DNA of 64,000 nt from Hyaloscypha bicolor E (Eukaryota; Ascomycota; Leotiomycetes; Helotiales; Hyaloscyphaceae): assembly GCF_002865645.1 (NCBI RefSeq), contig NW_020194620.1:379353-443352 (forward strand). The letters are read 5' to 3'. The notes beneath the pieces are model-generated. The model was not told where the DNA came from, made no database searches, and was given only the letters and a program-made list of their open reading frames with translations. A program made the translations under genes and the position numbers. Below, one piece after another: positions 23,370 through 35,377 of the stretch (the first letter of the stretch is position 1; each line of letters starts with the position of its first letter).

Positions 23370-25113
23370 CTTTTAGAATACTTTTTTATAATAATAATAT
23401 AAATTTGCTTTTATAAATATCTTAATTTTTTTATAGTTTTAGCTTTATTAGAATTCTATTAAACTTATTTATTATATTTAAAATATTTTATATTTCCTAA
23501 AAAGTTTCTTTTCTAATTATAAATCTAATAAATTATATATAAAATAGAACTAGTATTTTAATAAGGCCTAAAAAAAACTAAAATATTATTTAAAGATTTC
23601 TTATATAATTTTCGGAATTTATTTTTTCTTTTTTAATAGCCTTATAGATTAGAATTTACTAAATTAAAGTTTTTAAAAATAGAATTATTTTTATTAAACT
23701 TTTCTATTTTTATTTTCCTTAATTTAGAATAAATAATATATTTTATTTTTTAAGCCTTTTTAAATTATTTAAAAATAAATATTATCTTATTTCTTAGAAA
23801 AATAAAAATAAATATTTAATGAGTTTTATAATTAAATAAAATAGTATTAAGAATTCGAACCCGATTTTTTTTAAAATATAAGTTCTAGTTAATTTCGAAA
23901 CTAATTATTTAAAAATATAATTCGATTATTATTTTATTATTTTTCTAATAAAAATCGCGAAGTTTTTTAAAAGTTTTTTATTAATAGATTTAAGATATTT
24001 AAAATATATTAGCTAAATAGGCCTTAAATTACTTCTAATAAATCTTATATAATAATAAGCTTTATTTTATTATAGTTTTTTAAATATTATAAAATTTGTT
24101 TCTAAAAGTATTTATAATAGAATTAATTCTAGAAAAATATTTATTATAAGTTTAAAATTGGGTTCTAAAAACCGCTTTCTAGAAAAATATAAATATTTTC
24201 TATTTTTTAAGAAATTTTCTATAATATAAATCAAATATTTAAATCTTAAAAAGCTTTTTTTCAATTTAAATATATTTTTAGAATATTATATAATAGCTTC
24301 TAATAAGTAGTATTAAAATTACTTTTAAAACTTATTATATTAAAAAAGAAAACAAGTTTTAATTCTATTTTAGGAAATTCTTTAATAAGAATTATTAAAG
24401 AAAATAAAATAGATTTATAAATAGAATTTCTATAAAATATAATTAATTATAAAATATTCCGGAAAATACTTTTATATTATTTTAATTATAGAATATAGTA
24501 ATTAATTATATTTACTAATTCTTACTTTTATTAGAATACTTTAACTTTAATATATAAGTTCTATTTTATAATTTAGGTAATAATAATTCAAATATTAATT
24601 TTAATATTTTAATTATTACTAGAATTATTTTTATTTTTATTACTAGCTTTTAAAAGCTCTTAAAAAACTCTATTAAAAGTATTAAATGAGTTTTTATTAT
24701 TACTTATATTATAATTAATTTCTTTTATAAAAAATAGATTTAATAAATAATTATATATTTTATAGATTTCGAAATATAATTATTTATTAAATTATTTCTT
24801 TTAAAAACAAATAAATTAGCTTATAAAATATTTATTAATAAATAATAAAATAATAGAGTAAATTAATAAGTTATAAAACTATAATATTAAATTTAGTATA
24901 AAAGTAATTTTTATTTCTTTTATAAAATCTAAAAAAGCTTCTAATAATATATATATATATATTTAGTAATTAATAAGCCTAAAACCTATAATATAAATAA
25001 TAATATAATTATAATATTAAAAAGCTATTAATCTCTCTAATTAATACCTATAATATTTGAGATTTATTATATATTCTTGAATTATATATAATTTTATATA
25101 TATTATATTTATA
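23370..25113 (-). mobile_element. Truncated Gypsy relic (5' LTR plus gag)
   Basis: About 1.7 kb colinear with 43730-45434, the 5' end of the Gypsy element at 37.5-45.4 kb. The LTR portion is 24829-25113, and the gag portion reads on the minus strand from about 24.8 to 23.4 kb. The rest of the element (pol and 3' LTR) is missing; its broken end lies about 110 bp right of the outer Gypsy's right LTR. The sequence is more heavily mutated than the copy at 43.7-45.4 kb. Confidence 0.7.
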
Positions 25114-25409
25114 TAAACTAATTTTTAGCTAATATTAATTAACTAAAATAAAATATAATATAATATAAATAAAATATAAAAATGTAATAAATATTAAATT
25201 TATTATAATTATTTTAAAAAAGAAATAATATTTATAAATTATAAAAGTAATTTTAAAGAAATTTTAAAAATTTATAACTAATATCTTTAATTTAATTCTA
25301 TAATAATTAGCTTAATTAAGTTATAATTTTTATATTTCTAAATTACTTAATATTAAATTTAAATAATATATAAATTAAAGAAATTATAATTAAATAATAA
25401 GCCAAGTTA

Positions 25410-25940
25410 TATTATAATTCAGGTTCTAATATGTAATACGTACATTAATAGCAAGCGTTCAGCTGGATTTGGTAGCCTAATTAGGCTAGTGCTTATGTGG
25501 GATCGCACTCCCAAATTGGGACTAGTGCTTCCGTACATCCAGCGGAATACTAGATTCTATATATGGAGGCATGCGAGCTTTGGAAATGGGCATTGATTAG
25601 TTTATTACTGAGAACCAGTTCTTGGAATCAATTATACTTCCACGCTTCACTCCATACTTTATCCTATATTCCACCCCTTTTCCTTGACTACTTGCGTACC
25701 ACCCTGCTATATTGGGAGCCTCACATAATATTCTAGTTACCTAATATAGTTACCTAATAGCTAGTATAGGAATATATATAGAGATATTTAGGATATAAAG
25801 CCCCTTAAAAGCTAGTATACTATAGGTATACTTATGTCTATAGCCTCCTATATTCTAGCCTTCTTTTATTTAGCTTTAAATCGTTTTTATAAGAGATCTT
25901 CTATCTTGCTTTTCAAGCCCTAAATATTATATTTGTAATA
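25410..25940 (+). repeat. Solo LTR related to the outer Gypsy family, interrupted
   Basis: Starts TATTATAATTC and ends ATATTTGTAATA, like the 273-bp LTRs at 10469 and 22980. The last 100 bp are closely similar to them (ATTCTAG..TTAGCTTTAAATCG..). Perfect AGTTA target duplications at 25405-25409 and 25941-25945. Removing the nested 294-bp LTR and its duplication leaves 232 bp, so it is a shortened or variant member of the family. Confidence 0.82.
25432..25725. repeat. Young solo LTR nested in an older solo LTR
   Basis: 294 bp starting TGTAATACG and ending CCTCACA (intact TG..CA), with perfect TAATA duplications at 25427-25431 and 25726-25730. Base composition is close to normal, with many CpA and TpG left, unlike everything around it, so it arrived late and escaped strong RIP. 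No internal region is present. Confidence 0.85.
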
Positions 25941-26420
25941 AGTTATATAGTTATAATTTTAATTAAAATAAATATTATTAGAGACTATTATTCGAGAACT
26001 AATAATAAAATAATCTAATCTTAAATAATTAAATAATATTTGAATATTTAAATTTTAGATTTTAAATTTAGATTTTATTAATATTAATTTTTTTTATTAA
26101 ATAAAACTGAAATTTTACTATTAAAGAATTAAATCTATAAATATTTATTATTAAAGTTATTCAAAACTATTGAAATAACTCAATTCTCTTTAATTTATAA
26201 TTATATATAATAGCTTTTATAATATTTTAATATATATATATCTCTTTTAAATTAATTACTATTTTTAAAAAAGTATATTAATTATAAAATCGAGAAACTA
26301 TTATCTAGATCTAGTAGGAGCCAGTTCCTTAGTTCTCTTAAAAGTTAAAAAGCTCAAAAGTATATCTTTGGTCTAGGGCGAATCTTAAATGTCGATTACT
26401 TTGAGATCCTGTGCAATACA

Positions 26421-26428
26421 TCACGTGA
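26421..26428. promoter_or_regulatory. TCACGTGA palindrome, promoter of the CorA-like gene
   Basis: Same octamer as at 5331-5338, here 171 bp before the ATG at 26599, at the left edge of the gene island. Confidence 0.35.
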
Positions 26429-26598
26429 TTCGCACATGCTCGTGACTCCCGCTTCGGGTTCCGCTGTGCGAGCTAGCTCGAACCGAGCCCAAGGTCCAGG
26501 CCTAACGGTTTTCGTAACACACCACAACTGCTGGCAACCTACTCTTTACCATTCTTCCAAATCGGCAGTTCGTTTACACTTAATTTCTTCCAGATATC

Positions 26599-28365
26599 AT
26601 GTCTCAATCTTCTGACTCAAGCTTATTGTTTTCTGACGCTGCCTCCCTAGAAGAGCAGTCACTCTACCGGAAATGCGATCAGATCTTCGTTTCTGATGAG
26701 TCGAAAACAGACGTGCAAGTCCGCAAGACATGCCCTGGCGAATCGTCCCAAAGTTTTCGTACGGGTTTCTAAACCATCTCCCGCGCTCTGTACTAAGGAC
26801 ATACAGAGTTTGGAAGGAGTATCACCGGCCAGGGCATGGATGGCGGCCAATCCGTTTTAGAGGTACCTAGCTTTGGAGGCCCTATGAGAATTGCACCACT
26901 GAATACTGTGTTAGGTATATCAGAACACCGATAACAGTCAATGGTTCTTGTGGGTCTGGGCCATTTATATCGTGGAAGGTTATTGATCCGACTCTAGCTT
27001 TATATCCCAAGCGCATACATGGAGCCGGCTGAATGTGTCCCACGGCTTGTTCCGTCAGTTATGCCATGGACTGCAGATCATGCCTCAGTCTGCCGAGATT
27101 GTGTCCGCTTTTGGAGCCAGAACTACGGATGATGATGAATACTTTACGACATGTCATCGCCAAAAGATCTGGGGTGCGCAGAATGACAGTACGGGAGCTT
27201 TTCGACGTTCAGGTGAGACACCTTCCGAGATGTACGCAATGGCCTCCGAGCCTCCACATTCATTAACATGTATAGACATCTGTTACAACATTCGTTTTGT
27301 TGAACGACACGGGCGTGACGGACTCAAGGATCCATGGTCATTTCGGCAAGTAGCTGTGTACCATTCATACGATTATGAACGCAAGAAATGTTCATGGGTG
27401 TTCATACAGCTGCCCAAAGCAGTTATAGCGAGCATAGTGAGAGAAGCGAAGCCACATTCTCCTCTTCTGATACACTGGCTTATCCGGCACTACTGTGCAA
27501 GTGAATGGAGGTGGTATATCAATTACCTCAGTGATCTCGTATCTACCATGGTAAGCATGCTCCACAACAACTACGCGATCATTACTCAACTGAGGATCAG
27601 AGGGACGTCTCCTGTTTCACTCGCGTCGATCAAGACCTGGAAGGCCTACCACTTGACTTCCAGCAAAGTCAGAAGCTCGAGGTTCTGCGCAATAAGATCA
27701 GACGTGTGAATCTGCTGCTCGGATCATGCATCTCAACTACCGAGTCGCTGATGGCGCATGCTACGGAGTGCTACTGCCAAGAAGACGGCGATGAGAGGAA
27801 TGGTAACAGAAGTAGTGAGATACTGCTGGAGTTTGGCCAGCACGTCGATGTCCTCAAGATGCATAAAGCCAAAGCATCTAGTTTGCTTGAGTCAACTCAG
27901 AGTATTGATTTCCTGGTAAGTAGTTCCTGCTGCTTTAGTCAAGCTTCTTTATCGCTAACACCGTCTAGACCACCAAAGTTCTGGAGTTTCGCCAGAATCA
28001 CATGACATACAATCTCAACGTCTCGATGGAGAACATCTCTCGGTCAATGTCGAACGAGAATAAGCTCATGGCCTCCACTGCGGATCAGACCCGGCAAGAC
28101 TCTAAGACGATAAAGACGATCAGCATCATTGCACTAGTGTATCTCCCAGCAACTCTGCTATCCGTGAGTGCTCTCCGCCATATAAGGGGTCAGAACTCAC
28201 TTTCCGTAGTCCGTATTCAGCTCGGAGCTTGTTCAGCCGATCTCAAATACCAAGGGCCGTGCAGGAGGGTATGGAACATTGATAGGTATCTATATACTGC
28301 TAACTTTTAGCCTCACTATCATCACCCTCCTTGCTGCGAAGCTGTGGGAACGAAAGACCGGCTAG
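26599..28365 (+). CDS. CorA-like membrane protein, 5' part unresolved
   Basis: The 3' exons are clear: about 26987-27212, 27276-27550, 27595-27915, 27969-28163 and 28210-28365, separated by GT..AG introns of 63, 44, 53 and 46 bp. The protein carries TWSRLNVSHGLFRQL, then PWSFRQVAVYHSYDY, a typical segment of fungal CorA-like (Mg2+-transporter-type) proteins, a long helical stretch, and two C-terminal membrane spans (TISIIALVYLPATLL and YGTLIGIYILLTFSLTIITLL). The GMN selectivity motif of true CorA is absent; SVFSSEL stands in that position, so Mg2+ transport is doubtful. The 5' part is odd: the ATG at 26599 opens MSQSSDSSLLFSD..., then the sense frame moves to MPWRIVPKFSYGFLNHL (from 26730), and 26863-26986 has no continuous frame. 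Unseen introns or lesions are both possible. It ends 43 bp from the stop of the opposite kinase gene. Confidence 0.7.
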
Positions 28366-28408
28366 GCGTCGATCAAGGGTACAGTGTTCCTCTAGACATG
28401 TTCTTGCG

Positions 28409-31400
28409 CTACCCAACGAAGATTTCTGATATTGGCTCTACCGCTTCCTTGTAGAACGATGTGACATCCCTATATGTGGCGCTCTCATCTATATCCCCAT
28501 CAAAATAGCCACCCAAACACCGTTGAACTACTTGCTGATACCTCAGCCCTACCTCTTTGACAAGCTTGGGTACATATTTATCCAACAAGATCCTGCGAAA
28601 GGCATGTGGAGACTCTCCGGCATGACGCTCATGGAATAATTTTATCGGCTTCCAGGCGCCAATTTCCAGAAGTATGATACCGAGGCTATATATATCGTAC
28701 GCCTTACAAAACCGATTTCCTATTTCTGAGCACGTTAGCAGAATCGCATTTTCTGAGAGAGGCTGATCCGTACCAATAGAATCCTCGCTAACATAGTCCG
28801 GATGGTGATGCCGGGAGTCGGCGTTTGGATCTGGTCCTACGGTAGTCCATATAATGCCATCTGGACGGCTGGTTCGGAAGTTGACGAGGTAGAATGCGGA
28901 GAGGTCAATGTCTTCAAACTTCTCATTGGCGGATGGAAAAAACATCACGCTGAGCGAGCGGATATCTTTGTGAAGCCAGGATACAGTGTGAAGAGCATGC
29001 ACGGTGCTTACAAGTCTTTGGGCAAGACGGATCCTCTGCTGAAGATCGGGTTTCCAGCCATGGTGTTCTCCCGCTTGGCCCATACTGAGTAGCTTGTGCA
29101 GAGTCTTTGGGTTACAAGTCGGCTTGCCGTCTGATCTGGGAAGTTCGAAAAGAAATTTAAACGCCGCTTCGGAATCTGACATTGTGAAGCCTCGGCAGTG
29201 GAGGGTTTGGAAGCTGAGGGGTTGTTGCTCTTTGGAAAGAAGGTGGGCCAGAAATCCGATTCGAACCATCGTCTCCTCAGGTGATTGGCTCTTCCAGCTC
29301 GCGCTATAGGGGAATCTCTCCACCAAGACTTCCTCGTCCTCATTGCCGGGGACCACCAGACGACCAAAAATGTGGCCACCCACGTCCCGTTCTCTTTTCA
29401 GGTTCTGTTCTGGGACGAGAAGGTTTTCGTAGATCGGCTCAAGGGATGTCAGTTCGGAGAAGGCAGACTGAAGCTTCTTCATCTCCGCCATTGCCTCCAG
29501 TCTCTGATTGCGAGGATCAGTCTCCCCTAAAGCAGCGCCGTAGCGTGATGTACTCTCCAAATTACTCGTGGCGAGCAAATGACGTTCCCACACTGATTCG
29601 AGCTGGCGTTGTAACTTTTTGTTGAGATATTGCACCAATTTATGGACTACCTTGCCGAAACTGACCTCAAGTTCAAAATGTGGGTCAGGTTCACCGCCAG
29701 CTTTGGGCAAAGTGCGTTGATTCCAAGCAAGGGAAAACTGGGACTCGATATACAGAAGGTCTGTTTGCATCGCATACTCACTCGCATCCAACGCGCTAAC
29801 AACAGCGTCAAAGTCACTGCAGCGTACGGTATGACTACTGAAGCCTAGCAAGTCCCCCCAGGCCCTCAGCTTCGTGAAAGCAAATCGCATATCCAGTTTT
29901 GATGGTCCACCAGATGGCTCGATTTCAAGGCATGTAAAGTACGCCTCCACGGATTTCGTAGCCCTGTAGAAACAAGCTCTGGTAGTGATGTACAACAAGT
30001 GGGACAATGCTTCCACTGATGTAATGCGCGCTGTAGGTTCGATTTCCAACATCAGCTTTACCACGTATAGTAAGCCTTCGATCTCTCCCGCATCAGTGTC
30101 CGCTCGTACCAGGTCGTCCATGTGGGCTCTCACCGCGGGTCGCAGGCCTCCATCGTGATAGAACCGAAAATCAGTCCAGCCAGGCAGGACCTCGATCCCT
30201 CTGCTCTCGATTGCATTCCGCAATCCCCTGGGGCCACATTTGATATAGGTAGCAATGTCAATGATCATGCATCCGAAAGCCCATATGTCAATTGGGCGAC
30301 TGACAACCTGGTTGGTGAAGTCGATTGCTTGGCATTCCGGAGCAAAGTAATCTCCCTTGGTCTCCTTGAAATAGGTCTTCGAGCCTTGTTCAATGTCTTT
30401 GATGCTTGCCAGTCCAAAATCAGCCAACAGAAAGGTATCTTGACTGACGAGGATATTGGCAGGCCTCAGGTCGTGATGGTAGCCTATTCGCTGGAGTTCA
30501 GTATCGTGATCGCGTAGACTGAGTTTCAGGTTATGGACTGCATCGAGCGCCGACGATAGACCTTGGAGCGCTCTATAGAATGTGATGTCGTAGACGAAAT
30601 CCCCAAATCTCTCCTTCCGCTTTAAGAACTCCGAAAGATTCATAGGAAGCTGAGGGAAGATCAAGTGACAATGGTTCATGTAGGTAAATGAACACAGTAA
30701 TTCCACAATGTTCGGATTCTTGAGCGTCCGAAGGATCTGGAGGCAGTCGATCTCTTTTCGGAACTGGTATTCGGTATTGTTTGCATTCGCAGACACCGAC
30801 GCTATACGCTTGAGGATCAAAACACCCCCCTGGATATGGCTTTAGCTGTCTGCCACACAAAACATACCTGATGCATTTGCAGGCTTCGAATTTCACTTGC
30901 TTACCTTTTGATGTGACGGAGACAACTCGTCAAGCTCTGGACTCAGTCGTACTCTTGAGATCATTCCAAAACTTCCATCCATTTGTGGGAGCCGCTCCTC
31001 ATCCGCAATGGGGAGGGGGTACTCACTCCGTATATGACGATGAACACCCCTCTTCAATCTATACGGAGTAAACGTCCACTGCGCATCATAGAAGGCTCTT
31101 TGATCAATACTTGTCGAAGGAATCGCAGTGAGCTCCAAAGGTATCTTGGCGTCGACTATGCCTTCCTCCATAAATATGTGGATCGCTTGTGGTTTGTGTA
31201 TATCTATGAGAATTGCAAATATAAGAAGCATTTGTTCGCATACCGTCGTCACAATTTTGGGAATCTCATGAGCTTGCACGCCTGCCTCGGAGACAATGTT
31301 GCGCACCACTTCTGGGGTAAGAATCGCTGATAGCCCGTCGGGATTCCGTGAATAGTCTCGCATTGTATTGTTTTTCCCTCGCTCTCTCACCAACGCTTTG

Positions 31401-31426
31401 TGGACGTGGTCCAAGTGTGACTCCAT
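28409..31426 (-). CDS. Protein kinase with second, kinase-like domain
   Basis: Two exons, 31426-30905 and 30829-28409, joined by a 75-bp intron (GTAAGC..CCAG) that restores HQK|GGVLILKRI; 980 residues. The start is the first ATG of the frame (MESHLDHVHKAL). Residues 1-160 are a helical leader of a type found in front of fungal kinases. Domain 1 looks active: ATP lysine at about 181 (LILKRI), helix-C glutamate at about 201, HHDLRPAN at 292-299, DFG at 311-313, FAPE after it, and WAFGCMI. Domain 2, about residues 670-980, resembles the kinase-like C-terminal region of fungal HeLo/prion-inhibition proteins. It has HKDIRSLSVMFF with the usual Asn changed to Ser, NFR in place of DFG, and DIYSLGIILLEIGAWKP, so it is probably a pseudokinase. 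Role unknown; signalling or allorecognition is inference. Divergent from the kinase-TPR gene, with 961 bp between starts. Confidence 0.85.
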
Positions 31427-32387
31427 GACTGAGAATCGGACCACCGTCCACGGCCGTTCCAGGTAAACGGAGGAAGCGATGAAAGGGACGGATGAGAGGC
31501 CTTTTCCAACTTCGTGCGCCGCGCCCACCTAGCCGGAAAGCCTCGTTCGTAGATTCATTCGGCTCGCATGAAGGATTCACGTTCGGTCTGCATGGAATTG
31601 TGTCAGTTGTTCCTGAAGAGCTAGTCTTCGAGGCGGGGAAGTACAGTGGTGAGGTCTCTCGGAGCAGTGATGACTATGTTATCATCCTCATCCTAGCACC
31701 AGTCAACACCGCTCGCCTCATGCAATGGGTCAGGCACATACTCTAAGGTTGTATTGGCCAGGGAAAAGGTTGTTCAGAAGCTGAAGCAGCGCATGCCTTT
31801 GCACGTAACGCTTCTGCAGAATGATCGTGGTGCCAGGCATGAGGAGCGGAAATGGCGAGAAGGGTAGGTGCCGGTGAGCAGAAGCCAAGATGAAGCGTGC
31901 AAGTATTCGTAGTGCTGTTCAGTGTGGGGGAGGGGGGCGTGTTATTGGTGCAGTTGGTTTGAATAGAAAGGAGGAGAGAGGCTGATGATATATGGTACGC
32001 GTGAGGCTCGTCTCTCTCGCCTTAAGATGGCTTTGCCATAGACAATCCCGCTTTTTTGTTTAGCTCTATTTCGCTGCCTGATTCTAATCTCATGCGGGGC
32101 GTGCTGGCGGGGTGAACTGCAGATCAGCGTTACACAACACAGTGAGTGTGCATACTTGATTGGCGGCGGCCGGCTTTTCATCCGCAGCCTGGTCCCGAAC
32201 GCCCTGACAAGTAAGGTTATGAATATCCAAGTCTACACCGCTGTTCGCTTACAGTATCAAAAGCTTGGAAGGTTTCCAAGGCGGCAGCACGAAGCTAAGG
32301 CGAATGATTTTGATTTTTTAAAAAACTTCGGCAGATCGATCCCGCTCAGATGCACCTTCTGGGTATCTTGATAGTGTAGCTTGCATT
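31427..32387. promoter_or_regulatory. Shared divergent promoter region of the two kinase genes
   Basis: 961 bp between the starts of the two divergently transcribed kinase genes. It has normal composition, a G-rich run at about 31926-31938, and no obvious conserved frame. An open frame at 31492-31746 has no recognisable features. Co-regulation of the pair is inferred from the arrangement only. Confidence 0.4.
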
Positions 32388-35377
32388 ATGCAGGGTGCAT
32401 ACTCCCTCTCACACTTTGCGCCTGCGCGTGGAGGCGGGATCCGTGGCACCGCCTCTTCGTCCCTATTCGGAGGAAACTCTTTCTTCACCTCAGAAATCCG
32501 GAAAGATGCCCGACGGAATCGACTGCGATGCGATCTATTGTCCTTTCTCGAGACTGCGCAGTACAACGGGGTGGATCTCCTTGCCATCACGTGGCAGAGT
32601 GCTCTCGACATTCTCGGTGCAGGCGCAACCGCTGAGGTTCGACAGTCGCTCGTCAACTTGCAGATGAGCTTTGCCTTCAAGCGCCCAATATCACGCTATA
32701 GATCAGTCGAGGATGATACGCTGTACGGATGGCTCATTCGTGAATGTACAATTCTGTGTCATCCAGTCGTCCGGCAGCACAGGAACCTGTTGGATTTGGA
32801 GGGGGTGTGTTGGGATCCTTCAATGTCCGACAAGTTTTTGCGACCGGTCCTTGTCTTCAAACGGGCGGAATATGGAGATTCGCACAAGTTCATGACTAGT
32901 GGGGAAGGCCAGGCAATGAGTTTGACAGATCGAATGTCATTTGCGATCGACGTCATAGATGCTGTGATCGCGCTCCATAACGCCGGTAAATTCGACTTGA
33001 TAATTACGCTGCTTTGCACTTGACTAACCACAAGGCAAGATATTATACACGGAGATATTAAACCACAGAATATTCTCGTGTTCAAAGATGAGAATGGGAT
33101 GCCTTTGCCTCGAGTCTCAGATTTTGGATACTCGTCCTTGGTCCTACAACATGATGGTTCCGTAGCTTTGCCTATGTCCAAGCCTTGGAACGCTCCAGAG
33201 GTCCTGCATCACGTACACACTTGGTCACTCGAGGAAGCAAAAGGAGCCGATGCATATTCCATGGGGCTAGTCTGTCTATGGTGGCTGTTCGACGACAAAT
33301 TGGCCTCCCAGCAAGGCGCACAAGATGCAGATATCTTCTTCTCCGAGCATGGAATTGCACTTGTCCAGGACTGGAAAAAAGATGGCCAAATTGCTGAACT
33401 GGCTACACGCATGATTGATATGGAAGCAAATATGGACAAAAGGGACCAAAGTTTCTGGCGATCCTTCTTTGAGGCTACATTTCTGCAGAACGGCCTTAAG
33501 AGATGTCAAGATATTATTACGTGCTTGGGAAATCTCCGAACGAGCCGAGTTGTTGATGCCGCCCCCTGTGTTGATGAAATTACGGGAGATCCAATTCAAG
33601 ATGCTTCTGTCCGGCCACCAAGAGACTTCAAAGTAAGAGCATATCAACAGTGGGCATTCAACTGCTAACAGGCTTGGTCCAGATCACCCTCCACTTCTTG
33701 CAGCTGTTGCTATCCCATTATCGACTGCGTCAGCATATCAAGGAATGCCTTGTAGAACGCACTTATCACGATCCTGACATTGAAGTTCGACAGAATGCTG
33801 CGTTCCAGTTAGCAATCTGCTATTCTGTCGGCTTCGGATGTTCTAGAAATGAGATGGAAGCAGAAAAGTGGCTAAAAGTGTCTGAAAGCCCAACGAGCGA
33901 ATTATCATCTGCCATATTCTTTCTTCGGGACGAGCAGGATACTGTTTACGAGAACAAAGCCATTGTTGCACTTGTCCGGAATGGCAATTTTCAGAGCCTT
34001 GAGTATGGGCTAGAATATCGCCAAGAGCCTTCTCTGCACAAAGTCGAGGAAGAATATAAGAGAGAAATCCATGATCTCTCGGCGGCTTTAGGGCCTGACC
34101 ATGTCGGAGTGCTGAACTTGCGCATGATACTGGCCGGGATCATGATGGATCAGGGACGCTTCCCTGAAGCAGAGCAGGCCGTCAGACAAACATTGGACAT
34201 GTATACTGCACGCCTTGGACCGGGTCATCAAGAGACCTTACGCTGCACCAATGTCCTAGCGACCATCCTGGAGGAAAATGATAGATTTGACGAATCCAAG
34301 TCTTTGCACAAGATAGTGCTTGAGCAGAGAGTCCGTCTGTTAGGTCCCAATCACCTAGATACTTTAGAGAGCGCCCGACAACTTAGCACTGTCTTACAAT
34401 CACTCGGGGAGTATGATGAGGCTGGAGCAATGGCAACTCGCGACTATGAAGGGAGATTAGTCGTCCTTGGAGAGAAGCATCCTGCTGTGTACGAAAGTAT
34501 GGCTAACGTGGCCTCAATCACGCAAGACATGGGTCATCTCAACGACTCGGTGTGGTGGAACGAACGTGCACTAGAGGGAAGAACGAAGGTCCTCGGCCGG
34601 GAGCACCCACAGACACTTACAAGCATGAGCAACCTAGCAAGTGTGTTGCAGGAGTTGGGGGACTATGAAGGAGCCGAACCTCTTTTTCTCGAGGACCTTG
34701 AACTCAGTAGACGCACACTTGGCGAGGAGCACCAGGATACGATAACTGCCCTTAGTAACCTCGGCTTGCTTTACATGGACATGGAGAGATACGACGAGTC
34801 TGAACAGATAACACGAGACGCTCTGACCATGGGCGAGAAGGTACAAGGCCACGATCATTCGGCCACCCTTATTGGAAGAAACAACCTCGCACTGGTCCTA
34901 GAAAGGACAGAGAGATATGAGGAAGCAGAAGAGCTGCTGCGCGAAGTTCTCCATAGCAGGGAAAGATTATTCGAGCCGGGTAACCTCTTGATTGCCACGA
35001 GCATGTACAACCTTGCACAGAATTATGCGCATCAAGGTCGTCTAGAAGAAGCAATGCGCTTGCACGATGAGGCTCTGCAGATTAGGAAGACTAAGTTGGG
35101 AGAGAAGCATCCCTTCACTCTGGAATCAATGGCTGAAGTTGGTCACATTATGAGAGTGTGGCATAGATTTCCGGAGGCCGAGGATCTGCTCCGCACTGTG
35201 CTACGTTCACGAGTGGAGGCACTTGACTACGATCATTCTGATACCCATGATGCTTTGGGGGAGTTAATCTGCGTACTGCATGATCAAGGAAAATCAGAAG
35301 AGGTAGCAGAAGAGCTTGGTCGATTTGCGGAGGCGCAAGGCGCTGAAGAGGAATCCGATGAAGAAATTGTGCAGTAG
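32388..35377 (+). CDS. Kinase-TPR fusion protein
   Basis: Three exons, 32388-32985, 33040-33632 and 33683-35377, with introns of 54 bp (GTAAAT..GACTAAC..CAAG) and 50 bp (GTAAGA..CTGCTAACAG..CCAG); 961 residues. The kinase domain is complete: glycine loop LGAGATAEV at 76-84, ATP lysine in FAFK at 98, helix-C glutamate at about 119, HGDIKPQN at 203-210, DFG at 227-229 and NAPEV at 250-254. The C-terminal half (about residues 530-950) is an array of about nine 42-residue TPRs of the kinesin-light-chain type, each with a variant of LG.EHP.TL...NLA..L...G.Y.EAE. The protein ends in an acidic tail (EEESDEEIVQ). Such TPR arrays are the sensor modules of fungal NLR-like proteins; here a kinase takes the place of the NTPase. 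Intact; substrate and ligand unknown. Confidence 0.9.

Larger units (their letters stand above)
9270..26300. other. AT-rich, RIP-mutated transposon block 1
   Basis: Composition changes abruptly to a TA-dominated sequence in which CpA and TpG are rare while CpT, CpC and CpG survive, the pattern left by repeat-induced point mutation (C to T within CpA). No intact gene is present; all recognisable coding content is retroelement relics. The block is broken only by the little-mutated LTR at 25432-25725. 9270-10468 and 25941-26300 hold no element I can name. Confidence 0.85.

Noticed and set aside
31492..31746. 84-residue open frame in the divergent promoter
   Set aside because: No recognisable motif; it overlaps the likely 5' leader of the kinase gene on the other strand.
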